Counted from the first letter of the stretch, positions 8,167-16,746 are shown. The stretch is 64,000 bases of DNA from Inhella gelatinilytica (GCF_016093295.1 NZ_JAEDAL010000010.1:34959-98958), one strand, 5' to 3'. The notes: generated from the sequence alone by a model not told the origin. A program made the numbers and translations.

Positions 8167-9219
8167 ATGGGCTTGATGAGCTTCATAAAGAAACAGTTCA
8201 TTGACATCCTGCAGTGGACCGAGGACGGCGACGGCACGCTGGCCTGGCGCTACCCCATGCAGGACCAGGAAATTCAGTACGGCGGGCAGCTGGTTGTGCG
8301 CGAGTCGCAGATGGCCGTCTTCGTCAACGAAGGCCAGGTCGCCGATGTGTTCGGCCCCGGTACGCACAAGCTGACCACGCAGACCCTGCCGGTGCTGACC
8401 TACTTGAAAAACTGGGACAAGCTGTTCGAGTCCCCGTTCAAGAGCGACGTCTACTTCTTCAGCACGCGCCAGCAGATCGACCAGCGCTGGGGCACGGCCC
8501 AGCCCATCACCATCCGCGACAAGGACTTCGGCGCCGTGCGCCTGCGCGCCTTCGGCAACTACGCCTACCGCATTGCCGACCCGAAGAAATTCCACACCGA
8601 GATCAGCGGCACGCGCGAGAAGTACACCGTCCAAGACCTGGATGGCCAACTGCGCGGCCTGATGTTGCAGCACATTGCCGACGGCATTGCGCAAAGCGGC
8701 ATCCCCTTCCTGGACTTGGCTGCCAACCAGATTGAGTTCGCCAAGGCCATGCAGGGCGCCACCGCGCCGTTCTTCGAGGCCCTGGGCCTGAAGCTGGAAG
8801 GCATCACGGTGCAGTCGGTCTCGCTGCCAGAGGAACTGCAGAAGATCCTCGACCAGAAGATCGGCATGGGCATGATCGGCCAGAACATGGGCCAGTTCAT
8901 GCAGTACCAGACTGCGCAGTCCATTCCTGAAATGGCCAAAGGCGTGGCTCAGGGTGGGGGTGGCGGCGTGATGGGTGACGCCATGGGCATGGGCGCCGGC
9001 CTGGCGATGGGCCAAGTCATGGCGCAACAGATGGGCGCCGGGCTGGCGGGCATCAACCCCGCCGTTCAGGCCGCGCAGGCCCAGGCCGCAGCGGCCGCCG
9101 CACCCAAGAGCGAAGACGTGATCGCCCTGATCGAAAAATTGGGCGACCTCAAAGCCAAGGGCATCCTTAGCGACGAGGAATTCGCCGCCAAAAAGGCGGA
9201 GTTGCTCTCGAAGCTCTAA
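8167..9219 (+). CDS. SPFH (band 7-like) protein with C-terminal SHOCT domain
   Basis: The 350-residue product starts at the ATG at 8167, six bases after GAGGAA. Residues about 20-240 match the virion-core-like branch of the SPFH superfamily (AWRYPMQDQEIQYGGQLVVRE, FGPGTHKLTTQTLPVL, FFSTRQQIDQRWGT). A Gly/Met-rich linker follows. A C-terminal SHOCT motif (EKLGDLKAKGILSDEEFAAKKAELL) closes it. SPFH proteins scaffold membrane microdomains; SHOCT is a short oligomerisation helix pair. It is the first gene of a run with DUF4178, DUF350, an aminopropyltransferase and a FAD oxidoreductase, suggesting a membrane-stress or polyamine-linked role. The exact role is unknown. Confidence 0.85.
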   Translation: MGLMSFIKKQFIDILQWTEDGDGTLAWRYPMQDQEIQYGGQLVVRESQMAVFVNEGQVADVFGPGTHKLTTQTLPVLTYLKNWDKLFESPFKSDVYFFSTRQQIDQRWGTAQPITIRDKDFGAVRLRAFGNYAYRIADPKKFHTEISGTREKYTVQDLDGQLRGLMLQHIADGIAQSGIPFLDLAANQIEFAKAMQGATAPFFEALGLKLEGITVQSVSLPEELQKILDQKIGMGMIGQNMGQFMQYQTAQSIPEMAKGVAQGGGGGVMGDAMGMGAGLAMGQVMAQQMGAGLAGINPAVQAAQAQAAAAAAPKSEDVIALIEKLGDLKAKGILSDEEFAAKKAELLSKL

Positions 9220-9288
9220 CCGATGGTGACCGCCCCCAGTCTGCCTGCGGTCGCAACGCCCTTGGGACGGCCGTGCGGGCGTTGAGCC

Positions 9289-10869
9289 TTGGCTGAAGAC
9301 CAAACCCCAGCGCAGCGCCGCTGGCGCGCCGCCTGTCCCAACTGCGGCGCGCCGGTGGAGTTCGCCTCCGCGGCGTCAGGCAGTGCCGTTTGCGGTTTTT
9401 GCCGCAGCACGCTGGCGCGCGAGGGAGAAGTGCTGCGCAAGACCGGGGAATCTGCCGAGCTCTTCAGCGACTACTCCCCGCTGCAGATCGGCACGCAGGG
9501 CAAGTTCCAGAACGAACCGTTCACCATCCTGGGTCGTGTTCAATTGGCCTACGAGGGCGGGCGCTGGACCGAGTGGCACGCATTTTTTGACAACAGCGGC
9601 AAATCCGCCTGGCTCAGCGAGGACAACGGCTCCTTCGTGCTGAGCTGGCCGCTGCCGCTGGCTCAGCCCCCAGCCTGGAGTGCCCTGGTGCTGGGCGCCC
9701 AGCAGCTCATTGACGGCCAGGGCTTCCGCGTCGCAGCCCTCACGCCCGCAACCTTGCATGCCGCCGAGGGCGAACTGCCCCAAGCCCCGCGCCTGGGCGA
9801 GGCCGTGCAGGTCGCCGAGCTGCGCAGCAACCGAGACGAGGTGGGCTCGCTGGAGTACGGGGCCGACCAGGCCCCGCGCTGGAGCTTGGGTCAGGCCGTT
9901 GACCTCGCCACGCTCCAACTTGTGAACACCCGAGAGGAGTCCAGCGCAAGTTGGGCGGGCCGCAGCCTGCAATGCCCAAGCTGCGGCGCACCCATTCAGC
10001 CGGCGCTGCAGCAGAGTCAGTCCATCACCTGTGGACAGTGCAGCGCCGTGATCGAACTGGCGGGCACGCCGGGCGCCGACCTGCAGTTCCATGCGCAGGC
10101 CATGGGCATGGAGCCACCGATTCCGCTCGGCCGCACCGGGCGCCTGAGCCTGGCGCCGGACACCGCCAAGCTGCCCTGGCAGGTGGTGGGCTTCATGGAG
10201 CGCTGCACCACGCCCGACGAAGACGGTGAGCAGTATTTCTGGCGCGAGTACCTGCTCTTCAACCAACAGCAAGGCTTTGCCTTCCTCGTGGATGCCACGG
10301 AGGGCTGGAGCTTGGCCCGGGTGCTCACCGGAGCACCCGACCTGGTGATGAACAGTGCCCGCTGGCAGGGCAAGACCTACAGCCTGCACGAGCGTTACGG
10401 AGCCATCACCACCCACGTGCTGGGCGAGTTCTACTGGAAGGTGCAGCGCGACGAACGCTGTGAGGTCGCGGACTACCGCGGCACCGGCGGCGCCAAAGGC
10501 ACGCTCTCGCGCGAGCAGTCTGGCCACGAGGTGACCTGGAGCCTGGGACGCCCCTTGGACGCCCGCGAAGTGGCCTCGGCCTTCGGACTGAACGCCGAAC
10601 AGCAGGCCCGCATCCGACCCGATGGCACGCCGGCGGGCATCGGCGACGCCGTCAAGGGGCTGGCGGTGTTTGCCGTCGTGGCCTTGCTGCTGGTGGTGCT
10701 CTTCAAAGCCTGCAGCGCTGACGAGTGCGACGACTTCAAGACCCGCTTTGGTGAGACCAGCGCCGAATACCAGCAGTGCCGTGCCAACCAGCGGGCCGGC
10801 AGCAGCTACCGCAGCGGCAGTGGCAGCGGCGGGTGGTCCGGCGGTGGTTTCGGCGGTGGACATAAATGA
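9289..10869 (+). CDS. DUF4178 protein with two zinc ribbons and one membrane helix
   Basis: The 526-residue product has two repeats of the same unit. The first has a zinc ribbon (Cys16, 19, 35, 38: CPNCGAPV and CGFC) followed by a DUF4178 domain. The second has a ribbon near residues 229-250 (CPSCGAPI and CGQC) followed by another DUF4178 domain. A hydrophobic helix at about 457-477 (AVFAVVALLLVVLF) is followed by a Cys-containing and Gly/Ser-rich tail ending GGGFGGGHK. The only usable start is a TTG at 9289, as a stop lies two codons upstream, and the ribosome site is weak. In many bacteria DUF4178 genes sit beside SPFH, DUF350 and spermidine synthase genes. The biochemical activity is unknown. 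Confidence 0.82.
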   Translation: MAEDQTPAQRRWRAACPNCGAPVEFASAASGSAVCGFCRSTLAREGEVLRKTGESAELFSDYSPLQIGTQGKFQNEPFTILGRVQLAYEGGRWTEWHAFFDNSGKSAWLSEDNGSFVLSWPLPLAQPPAWSALVLGAQQLIDGQGFRVAALTPATLHAAEGELPQAPRLGEAVQVAELRSNRDEVGSLEYGADQAPRWSLGQAVDLATLQLVNTREESSASWAGRSLQCPSCGAPIQPALQQSQSITCGQCSAVIELAGTPGADLQFHAQAMGMEPPIPLGRTGRLSLAPDTAKLPWQVVGFMERCTTPDEDGEQYFWREYLLFNQQQGFAFLVDATEGWSLARVLTGAPDLVMNSARWQGKTYSLHERYGAITTHVLGEFYWKVQRDERCEVADYRGTGGAKGTLSREQSGHEVTWSLGRPLDAREVASAFGLNAEQQARIRPDGTPAGIGDAVKGLAVFAVVALLLVVLFKACSADECDDFKTRFGETSAEYQQCRANQRAGSSYRSGSGSGGWSGGGFGGGHK

Positions 10870-10902
10870 CCCGCGCCCCGCGTATTGATCAAGGAGATGA
10901 AC

Positions 10903-11121
10903 ATGAACACTGAGTGGCTCACGCTCGCCAGCATGGGCGGCACCCTGCTCTATGCCCTGATGGGCGTTGTGATTTTTTGGGTCAGCTTCATCGTGGTGGA
11001 CAAGATCACCCCCTACAAGCTGTGGGAGGAAATCGTGGAACACCGCAACCTGGCCCTGGCCATCGTGGTGGCGGCGATGTGCCTGTCCATCGGCGTGATC
11101 GTGGCTGCGGCGATCCACTGA
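10903..11121 (+). CDS. DUF350 small membrane protein
   Basis: The 72-residue protein has two transmembrane helices (LASMGGTLLYALMGVVIFWV and NLALAIVVAAMCLSIGVIVA) joined by the charged loop VDKITPYKLWEEI, the signature of DUF350 (YjfL-like) proteins. The ATG at 10903 lies six bases after AAGGAG; an ATG two codons upstream is too close. It is a single DUF350 unit, while many homologues have two. It lies 33 bases after the DUF4178 gene and is probably co-transcribed. Function in the inner membrane is unknown, with a recurrent link to stress and polyamine gene clusters. Confidence 0.85.
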   Translation: MNTEWLTLASMGGTLLYALMGVVIFWVSFIVVDKITPYKLWEEIVEHRNLALAIVVAAMCLSIGVIVAAAIH

Positions 11122-11127
11122 TCCCCC

Positions 11128-11201
11128 CAGTCTTCGGCCCTTGGGCCTACGCCTCCCCTGAGGGGGCCGCAGCCCGCTTGGGGCGGCCCGGCGCGGGCTG
11201 C
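11128..11201. repeat. GC-rich multi-hairpin intergenic repeat
   Basis: Three palindromes are packed between the DUF350 and aminopropyltransferase genes: GGCCC-TT-GGGCC, CCCC-TGA-GGGG, and GCAGCCCGC (11169-11177) pairing with GCGGGCTGC (11193-11201). This resembles dispersed intergenic palindromic units common in related genomes. It could also attenuate transcription between the two genes. Confidence 0.5.
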
Positions 11202-11212
11202 TCTTCCGCTTT

Positions 11213-12775
11213 ATGACCGTTTCTGAATCTCGCGCACGAATCTCGCTGGCCGAGGTCCTGCTGCTGGTCAGCGTCTTTCTGATCGCCGCCTGCGGGCTGG
11301 CTTACGAACTGGCCGCCGGGGCGCTGGCCTCTTACCTGCTCGGCGACTCGGTGCTGCAGTTCAGCACCGTCATTGGCAGCTACCTCTTTGCGCTGGGCAT
11401 CGGCGCCTGGTTGTCGCGCTTTATCGAGCGCCAGCTGGTGGCGGTGTTCTTGCGGGTGGAGTTGCTGGTGGGCGTGCTGGGCGGTCTGCTGCCCATGGGG
11501 CTGTTTGCCGCCCACAGCCTGATGCCGCTGGGCCATGAAGGCCCCTTCCGTGTGCTGCTCTACGCCCTGGTGCTGCTGGTGGGGAGCCTGGTGGGGCTGG
11601 AGATTCCGCTGGTGATGCGCATCCTCAAGCAGCACGCCAGCGGCGAGCGCGGCAGCTTGCGCGAGCTGGTGGCCCAGGTTCTCACGTTTGACTACCTGGG
11701 CGCCCTCTTGGTGGCACTGGCCTTCCCGCTGCTGCTCGTGCCCCACCTGGGCCTGGTGCGCACGGGGCTGTTTTTCGGCCTCATCAACCTGGCTGTCGCC
11801 TGCTGGGCCCTGTGGCTGTTCCGCCAGGAGCTGCGGCGCTGGGCCGCCCATGCCGCAGCCTGCGCGGCCAGCATCGTGCTGCTGTGCGGCGCTTGGGCCG
11901 CCTCGGAGGCCCTGACCGACTGGGCCGAGCAGCGCTTTTATGGTGAGCCCTTGGTGCTGCGTGCCAGCAGCCCCTACCAGCGCGTGGTCGTCACGGAGGG
12001 CCGGACGGGCGTCAAGCTGTACCTGAACGGCAACCTCCAGTTCCACGAGCGCGACGAGTACCGGTATCACGAGGCTCTGGTGCACCCCGCACTGGCCGCC
12101 CACGGCGCGCCCCGCCGCGTGCTGGTGCTGGGCGGGGGGGACGGCCTGGCCATTCGCGAAATCTTGCGCTACCCGGGCGTGGAGTCCGTGACCCTGGTCG
12201 AACTGGACGAAAGCATCACCCGCCTCGCGCAAGGGCCCCTTCTGAGCCGGCTGAACCAAAGCGCCCTGCGCCACCCCAAGGTGCAGGTGGTGCATGCCGA
12301 CGCTTACCGCTGGCTGGAAACCCAGCCGCAACCCGGCGGCTTCGACGTGGTCATCGCCGACTTCCCCGATCCCAGCAACCACGCCCTCGGGAAGTTGTAC
12401 AGCACCAGCTTCTACCAGCGCGTTCTGGAACACCTCAGCGCCAGCGGCATCCTGGTCGTGCAGTCCACCTCACCGCTGATCGCCCGCCGCAGCTTCTGGA
12501 CCGTTGTGGACACGCTGGAGGCCGTGGGGCTGAGCACGACGCCGTACCACGCCCTGGTGCCCAGCTTTGGCGAGTGGGGGTTCGTCATGGCCAGCCACCG
12601 CCCCTGGAAAGCCCCGCCGCAGTTGCCCTCGGGGCTGCGCTTTCTGACCCCCAAGAGCCTGCCGCAGATGATGCAGTTCCCGCCCGACATGGACCGCGTG
12701 CCTGGGGGCATCAATCGACTGTCTGACCCGGTGCTGGTCACCCACTTCCTCGAAGAATGGGGCAAGGCGCATTGA
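11213..12775 (+). CDS. Membrane-fused polyamine aminopropyltransferase (spermidine synthase-like)
   Basis: The 520-residue fusion has about seven transmembrane helices (residues about 10-230), then a Rossmann-fold aminopropyltransferase domain. That domain shows the nucleotide-binding motif VLVLGGGDGLAIREIL (about residue 303) and VTLVELDESI. It also has the active-site region IADFPDPSNHALGKLYS, with FPDP where soluble enzymes usually have DSTDP. The domain transfers aminopropyl groups from decarboxylated AdoMet to polyamines; a speD gene lies 3.3 kb away. The membrane part may couple synthesis to transport or a membrane substrate, which is inference. Its stop overlaps the start of the FAD oxidoreductase gene, indicating coupling. 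Confidence 0.87.
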   Translation: MTVSESRARISLAEVLLLVSVFLIAACGLAYELAAGALASYLLGDSVLQFSTVIGSYLFALGIGAWLSRFIERQLVAVFLRVELLVGVLGGLLPMGLFAAHSLMPLGHEGPFRVLLYALVLLVGSLVGLEIPLVMRILKQHASGERGSLRELVAQVLTFDYLGALLVALAFPLLLVPHLGLVRTGLFFGLINLAVACWALWLFRQELRRWAAHAAACAASIVLLCGAWAASEALTDWAEQRFYGEPLVLRASSPYQRVVVTEGRTGVKLYLNGNLQFHERDEYRYHEALVHPALAAHGAPRRVLVLGGGDGLAIREILRYPGVESVTLVELDESITRLAQGPLLSRLNQSALRHPKVQVVHADAYRWLETQPQPGGFDVVIADFPDPSNHALGKLYSTSFYQRVLEHLSASGILVVQSTSPLIARRSFWTVVDTLEAVGLSTTPYHALVPSFGEWGFVMASHRPWKAPPQLPSGLRFLTPKSLPQMMQFPPDMDRVPGGINRLSDPVLVTHFLEEWGKAH

Positions 12776-14328
12776 CCCCACGGATCCCACGCCGCAGCCT
12801 GCTACTCGCCGGACTGGCCCCCTTGGGCGCGTGCAGCCGCCCGCCCAGGGCGCTGGACGTGCAGTGGTTGGGGCCGGACCCGGAGCGGGGCCACCGCCTG
12901 CGCACCACGCCACCCACCGGCCAGGCACGCGCGCGCCGCACCGAGGTGCTGGTGCTGGGTGCCGGCGTGGCTGGCCTGAGCGCCGCCCGCGCCCTGCGTG
13001 CGGCCGGTCGACAGGTCACTGTGCTGGAGCTGGACAGCGCCCCCGGTGGCCACAGCCGAGCGGGCTTGGTTGGCGGCCTGCCCTGCCCGCTGGGCGCCCA
13101 CTACCTGCCCCAACCCGGCCCGCAGCTGCCCGAACTGCAGGACCTGCTGGTGGAATGGGGCGCCGCCGAGCGCCGCAATGGCGTGTGGCGCATTCAGGAG
13201 GACCGGGGGGTCCACAGTCCGGCCGAACGCCGGTTTGACGGCACCGCTTGGCAGCCCGGTTTGTTGCCCGCGCCTCCAGATCCACAAGCCCTGGCGCAGC
13301 ATCGCCGCTTTGCCCAGCAAGTGGCCGAAGCCCAGCGTCTGGGCTTTGCACTGCCCACCCACCGCGCCGCTTTCGGCCCCACCCACCGTGCCCTGGATGC
13401 CCAAACCTTCGATGCCTGGCTGGACACCCAAGGCCTGACCGAGCCAGGTCTGCGCTGGTACTTGGACTACTGCTGCCGCGACGACTACGGCGCGGGCTCT
13501 GCCCTCGTCAGCGCCTGGGCGGGCTTGCACTACTTTGCGAGCCGCCACGGCTTCCATGTCGCGGGCGACGACGACGAGCCCGACGCCCGCCCGCCCATCA
13601 CCGCCCCGCAAGGGAACGGCTGGCTGGTGGAACGACTGGCCGCCCCCCTACAAGAGGCCCTGATCACCGACCGGGTGGGCCTGCAGCTCGACGTCGAACG
13701 CAGCGGCGTGCGCCTGCGCTGCTGGAGCCCGGAAGGCTTGGAAGACTGGCATGCCGCCTCCGTGGTGCTGGCCGTGCCCCTTTTCGTGGCGCAGCGCCTG
13801 TGGCGCAGTCCGCCGGCGGCACTGCAGGCCGCGCGCCTGCAGCGCGCGCCCTGGCTGGTGGCCAACCTGCTGCTGGAGGGCCCGCCGCTGCCGCGCATCG
13901 GCGCCCCCTTGGCCTGGGACAACGTCATCCAGCACAGCCCGACCCTGGGCTATGTCAACGCCCAGCATCAAAGCTTGGACCCTCGCCCTGGCCCCCAGGT
14001 GTGGACGCTGTACTGGGCCCTGCCGGCGGCCGAGCGGCCGGCGCTGCTGAGCCGGTCAGCCTCCGACTGGGCCGCTCGCGTGCTGGCCACCCTGACCCCC
14101 ACGCACCCTGACCTGCCCGAACGCTTGCAGCAGCTGCGCCTGACCCGCTGGGGGCACGCCATGGCCATTCCGACGCCCGGCGCCCGCGGCCAGGCGGCCC
14201 TGGTCGCACTGCGCCAACTCCAGGGCCGCGTGCGAATCGCCCACGCCGACCTCGCCGCCTATTCGGTGTTTGAAGAAGCTTTCATGGCCGGCCTAGCGGC
14301 CGCCCAGGATCTGCTCCACTCGAGCTGA
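12757..14328 (+). CDS. FAD-dependent oxidoreductase with Tat/lipoprotein-like signal
   Basis: The 523-residue product starts at the ATG at 12757, inside the end of the aminopropyltransferase gene; a TTG at 12772 is an alternative that overlaps its stop. The N-terminus PRRSLLLAGLAPLGACSR has twin arginines and a lipobox (LGAC), so export and lipidation are possible. A dinucleotide-binding motif VLGAGVAGLSAARAL (about residue 66) and GGHS follow, as in flavin amine oxidases and protoporphyrinogen oxidase-like enzymes. Given the neighbouring aminopropyltransferase and DUF350 genes, a polyamine or related amine substrate is plausible but unproven. The tail FEEAFMAGLAAAQDLL matches the closing FAD-contacting region. 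Confidence 0.83.
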   Translation: MGQGALTPRIPRRSLLLAGLAPLGACSRPPRALDVQWLGPDPERGHRLRTTPPTGQARARRTEVLVLGAGVAGLSAARALRAAGRQVTVLELDSAPGGHSRAGLVGGLPCPLGAHYLPQPGPQLPELQDLLVEWGAAERRNGVWRIQEDRGVHSPAERRFDGTAWQPGLLPAPPDPQALAQHRRFAQQVAEAQRLGFALPTHRAAFGPTHRALDAQTFDAWLDTQGLTEPGLRWYLDYCCRDDYGAGSALVSAWAGLHYFASRHGFHVAGDDDEPDARPPITAPQGNGWLVERLAAPLQEALITDRVGLQLDVERSGVRLRCWSPEGLEDWHAASVVLAVPLFVAQRLWRSPPAALQAARLQRAPWLVANLLLEGPPLPRIGAPLAWDNVIQHSPTLGYVNAQHQSLDPRPGPQVWTLYWALPAAERPALLSRSASDWAARVLATLTPTHPDLPERLQQLRLTRWGHAMAIPTPGARGQAALVALRQLQGRVRIAHADLAAYSVFEEAFMAGLAAAQDLLHSS

Positions 14329-14352
14329 CGACCACAGCGACGCGGCGCCCGA

Positions 14353-14667
14353 TCACTCCGGGCACAACACACTGAGTTCCCCCGCGCACCGGGCCAACAA
14401 CTCGACCGCCAGTTCTGGCGTCAGCAGGTGCAGGTTTTCCGTGCCCCGCTGCCGCACCTCCACCAGCCCCGCCTCCCGCAGGATCTTCAGGTGGTGCGAC
14501 ACCGCCGGTCGCGACAGCGGCAACTGATCGGCGATCTGGTTCACATTCAATGCTTCATGCTCGGACAGCAGCAACAGGATCTGCTGGCGAGGAATCTCTG
14601 AGAGCGCGAAAAACAACGGTTTGCACGCAACAAAGGTCTGGGCGAGTTGCTCGGAAGCGCGGGACAT
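14353..14667 (-). CDS. ArsR family winged-helix regulator
   Basis: The 104-residue regulator has a winged helix-turn-helix (EIPRQQILLLLSEHEALNVNQIADQL, then RPAVSHHLKILREAGLVEVRQ). No metal-binding CVC motif is seen in the recognition helix, so it probably senses something other than arsenic-like metals, or acts without a metal. Cysteines occur only near the ends. It is convergent with the FAD oxidoreductase gene and separated from the next minus-strand gene by a short gap holding no other clear feature. Its target is unknown. Confidence 0.85.
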   Translation of the reverse strand: MSRASEQLAQTFVACKPLFFALSEIPRQQILLLLSEHEALNVNQIADQLPLSRPAVSHHLKILREAGLVEVRQRGTENLHLLTPELAVELLARCAGELSVLCPE

Positions 14668-14755
14668 GGTGGATCGTTCGGAAGTCGATGGAAGAGTCAG
14701 ATCAAGACCAATTCAGGGATGGAGCCTAGTCCAACGCCCCAAGTCAGGTGCGAAT

Positions 14756-16036
14756 TCATGCGCCACCCCAAACCACCCGATCCCGCCCGCCTTGCTTGGC
14801 CTCATACAAACGGGCATCAGCGGCGCGAAGCCAAGCATCAAGGTCCTGGCCCGCACAAGGACTGGCCCCCACGCTCACGGTGCAGTGAAACGCTTGGCCG
14901 TCGACAGGGTTGTGTTGTTCGCTTTGGCTGAAATGCTCGCGAAAGAGCTCGGCTCGCCGATACAGGTCGTTGAGCGGCCCGGTTAGAAGAACAGCAAATT
15001 CTTCGCCCCCCAGTCGGGCCACCAGCCCGTCTGGGAAGTGCTGGCTGAGCAGACTGCCCATCTGCCGCAAGACCGCATCGCCCGCAGCATGGCCCCGTCG
15101 GTCGTTAACCTGTTTGAAATGATCGACATCCAACATGAGCGCCACATGCTGCTCCTGCGGCGGCGGTGGGGTGCCCAAACGAACAGGGCCTTCCGCGAAG
15201 AAATGGCGCCGGTTGTACAGGCCGGTCAGCGCGTCGCGGCTGGCCAATTCACGCAGTGCATCCAGGCTGTCCAGCATGTCCAAATTCTGGTGAACGCGCG
15301 CGCACAGTTCTTCATACGAAAACGGCTTGGCCAAGAAGTCATTGGCCCCGAGCTTGAGAAACCGAGCCGACAGCTCCTGGTCCTCTGACGCCGACACACC
15401 GATGATGGCCAGGCGGTCGCGACCTCGCAGCTTGCGCAGCGCTTTGACCAGTCCAAAACCATCCATCCCGGGCATGTGCCGATCCGTCAATACCAAGCGA
15501 ATCGCGGGGTCGCGTGACAAACAATCGAGAGCCGCTTGCCCGTCCCCCGCTTGATGCACACGAAGACCTTGCCGCACCAACCAAGAGGCCACCAATCCCC
15601 GACTGGCGGGCGAGTCATCCACCACCAGAACCGACTGGCTGCGGTTGCGCCAAAGTCGCTGCACCAGACTGGCCACATACCGATAAACATGACTGCTGTC
15701 CTTGAGCACGTAATCCACGAGCCCCTGACGCAGCAGCTTGGACCGCAAAGCCTTGTCGAAGTCCCCTGTTACGGCAATGGCCGGTAGCTTGTGCGTGCGG
15801 AGCAATTCCAGCACGCCATCGGCATCCGCGTCCGGCAGGTTCAGGTCGGCCACGGCCAGGAAATACGGCTCGGGCGCCGCTTCCAAACACGCCCGAGCAG
15901 CCGCCAACGTGGGGGCCCAGTCAACGCGGCATCCCACTTGCTGGATCAAGGTTTGTCGGGCCCACGTCGCAACGGCCTTTTGATCCTCAATCAAGAGGAC
16001 GGATCCCAGTGGTGTGGCGGGCAGGGCAGCGCTCAT
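14756..16036 (-). CDS. Two-receiver diguanylate cyclase (REC-REC-GGDEF)
   Basis: The 426-residue cytoplasmic response regulator begins at the ATG at 16036. Receiver domain 1 (residues about 12-125) has LLIEDQ and AVADLNLPD. Receiver domain 2 (about 135-255) has VLVVDDSPASR, LVLTDRHMPGMDG and FLAKPF with a canonical phospho-acceptor Asp. A GGDEF domain follows with signature GGEEF, so it can probably make cyclic di-GMP. The RxxD inhibitory site normally five residues before GGEEF is not present. The layout resembles PleD- or WspR-like regulators. No histidine kinase is adjacent. Confidence 0.9.
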   Translation of the reverse strand: MSAALPATPLGSVLLIEDQKAVATWARQTLIQQVGCRVDWAPTLAAARACLEAAPEPYFLAVADLNLPDADADGVLELLRTHKLPAIAVTGDFDKALRSKLLRQGLVDYVLKDSSHVYRYVASLVQRLWRNRSQSVLVVDDSPASRGLVASWLVRQGLRVHQAGDGQAALDCLSRDPAIRLVLTDRHMPGMDGFGLVKALRKLRGRDRLAIIGVSASEDQELSARFLKLGANDFLAKPFSYEELCARVHQNLDMLDSLDALRELASRDALTGLYNRRHFFAEGPVRLGTPPPPQEQHVALMLDVDHFKQVNDRRGHAAGDAVLRQMGSLLSQHFPDGLVARLGGEEFAVLLTGPLNDLYRRAELFREHFSQSEQHNPVDGQAFHCTVSVGASPCAGQDLDAWLRAADARLYEAKQGGRDRVVWGGA

Positions 16037-16119
16037 GAAGCCATTAGACCCGCTTGAGTATTCGTACGGCAACCGGGGGGCACTACCCACCCGAACCACT
16101 GGACTTGGGAGGTCGTCGC

Positions 16120-16485
16120 TTAGGCGATGGTTCCCCGCTCAACCGCTTGAACCCGGGCCACTTGCGGTGCAAACACGGCTTGCAGTTGCTCCAGCACGGC
16201 GTGCGCTTTGGCTCGGTTGTCCGCGCTGAAGTTGCAGACGTATACATCGACCGTCACAGCCTGCTGTTCCGGCCAGGTGTGAACCGCCAGGTGCGACTCG
16301 GCCAACAGCACCACGCCCGTGACGCCCGAACCCGCCGGTTCAAACGCATGGAAGCACTCAGACACCGCCTGCAGTCCGGCCTCGCTCACGCAACGCCGAC
16401 AAAGGTCACGCAGGACCGCCCCGTCCGTCAGCCATGGGCCCTGCGAACAGCCGATCAGGTCCGCACATAGATGGAGACCTTGCAT
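16120..16485 (-). CDS. speD: S-adenosylmethionine decarboxylase proenzyme (class 1b)
   Basis: The 121-residue proenzyme has the self-cleavage motif AESHLAVHTWPE. Ser64 would become the pyruvoyl group, with His69 and Cys84 as the other catalytic residues. These match the Ser63, His68 and Cys83 pattern of the Thermotoga-type short enzyme. It decarboxylates AdoMet to give the aminopropyl donor used by the aminopropyltransferase at 11.2-12.8 kb. It lies nine bases after moaD at the end of the alaA-hom-thrC-moeA-moaD operon. The product is about half the length of the E. coli SpeD. Confidence 0.9.
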   Translation of the reverse strand: MQGLHLCADLIGCSQGPWLTDGAVLRDLCRRCVSEAGLQAVSECFHAFEPAGSGVTGVVLLAESHLAVHTWPEQQAVTVDVYVCNFSADNRAKAHAVLEQLQAVFAPQVARVQAVERGTIA

Positions 16486-16494
16486 GGCAGGGAC

Positions 16495-16743
16495 TTAGCC
16501 GCCCGTCACCGGCGGAAAGAAGGCCACCTCATCCCCATCACTCACCGGGGTCTCTTCGGGACACATTTGATGGTTGCGCGCACAGCGCAACACTTGGTCA
16601 CGGCCTAGCACCTGGGCATGACGCCCCCCCCGGGCAATCAGGGCCTCGCGCACGGCGCCCACCGTCAAGCCGGCCTCAAAAGGCAAAGTATCTTCGGCCC
16701 CCAAGGCCTCCCGCAAACGGGCAAAGAATCGCAGGGTCAACAC
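16495..16743 (-). CDS. moaD: Molybdopterin synthase sulfur carrier subunit
   Basis: The 82-residue ubiquitin-fold protein ends in the obligatory VTGG tail, whose last glycine is adenylated and thiocarboxylated to supply sulfur for molybdopterin. It opens LTLRFFARLREALGAEDT and contains DGDEVAFFPPV, as in MoaD. It starts three bases after the moeA stop. The insert RCARNHQMCPEE is slightly unusual in having two Cys. The partner MoaE is not in the window. Confidence 0.92.
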   Translation of the reverse strand: MLTLRFFARLREALGAEDTLPFEAGLTVGAVREALIARGGRHAQVLGRDQVLRCARNHQMCPEETPVSDGDEVAFFPPVTGG

Positions 16744-16746
16744 AGA

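Noticed and set aside
8074..9303. 409-residue frame on the minus strand
   Set aside because: Antisense to the SPFH gene, with composition of a shadow frame and no domain.
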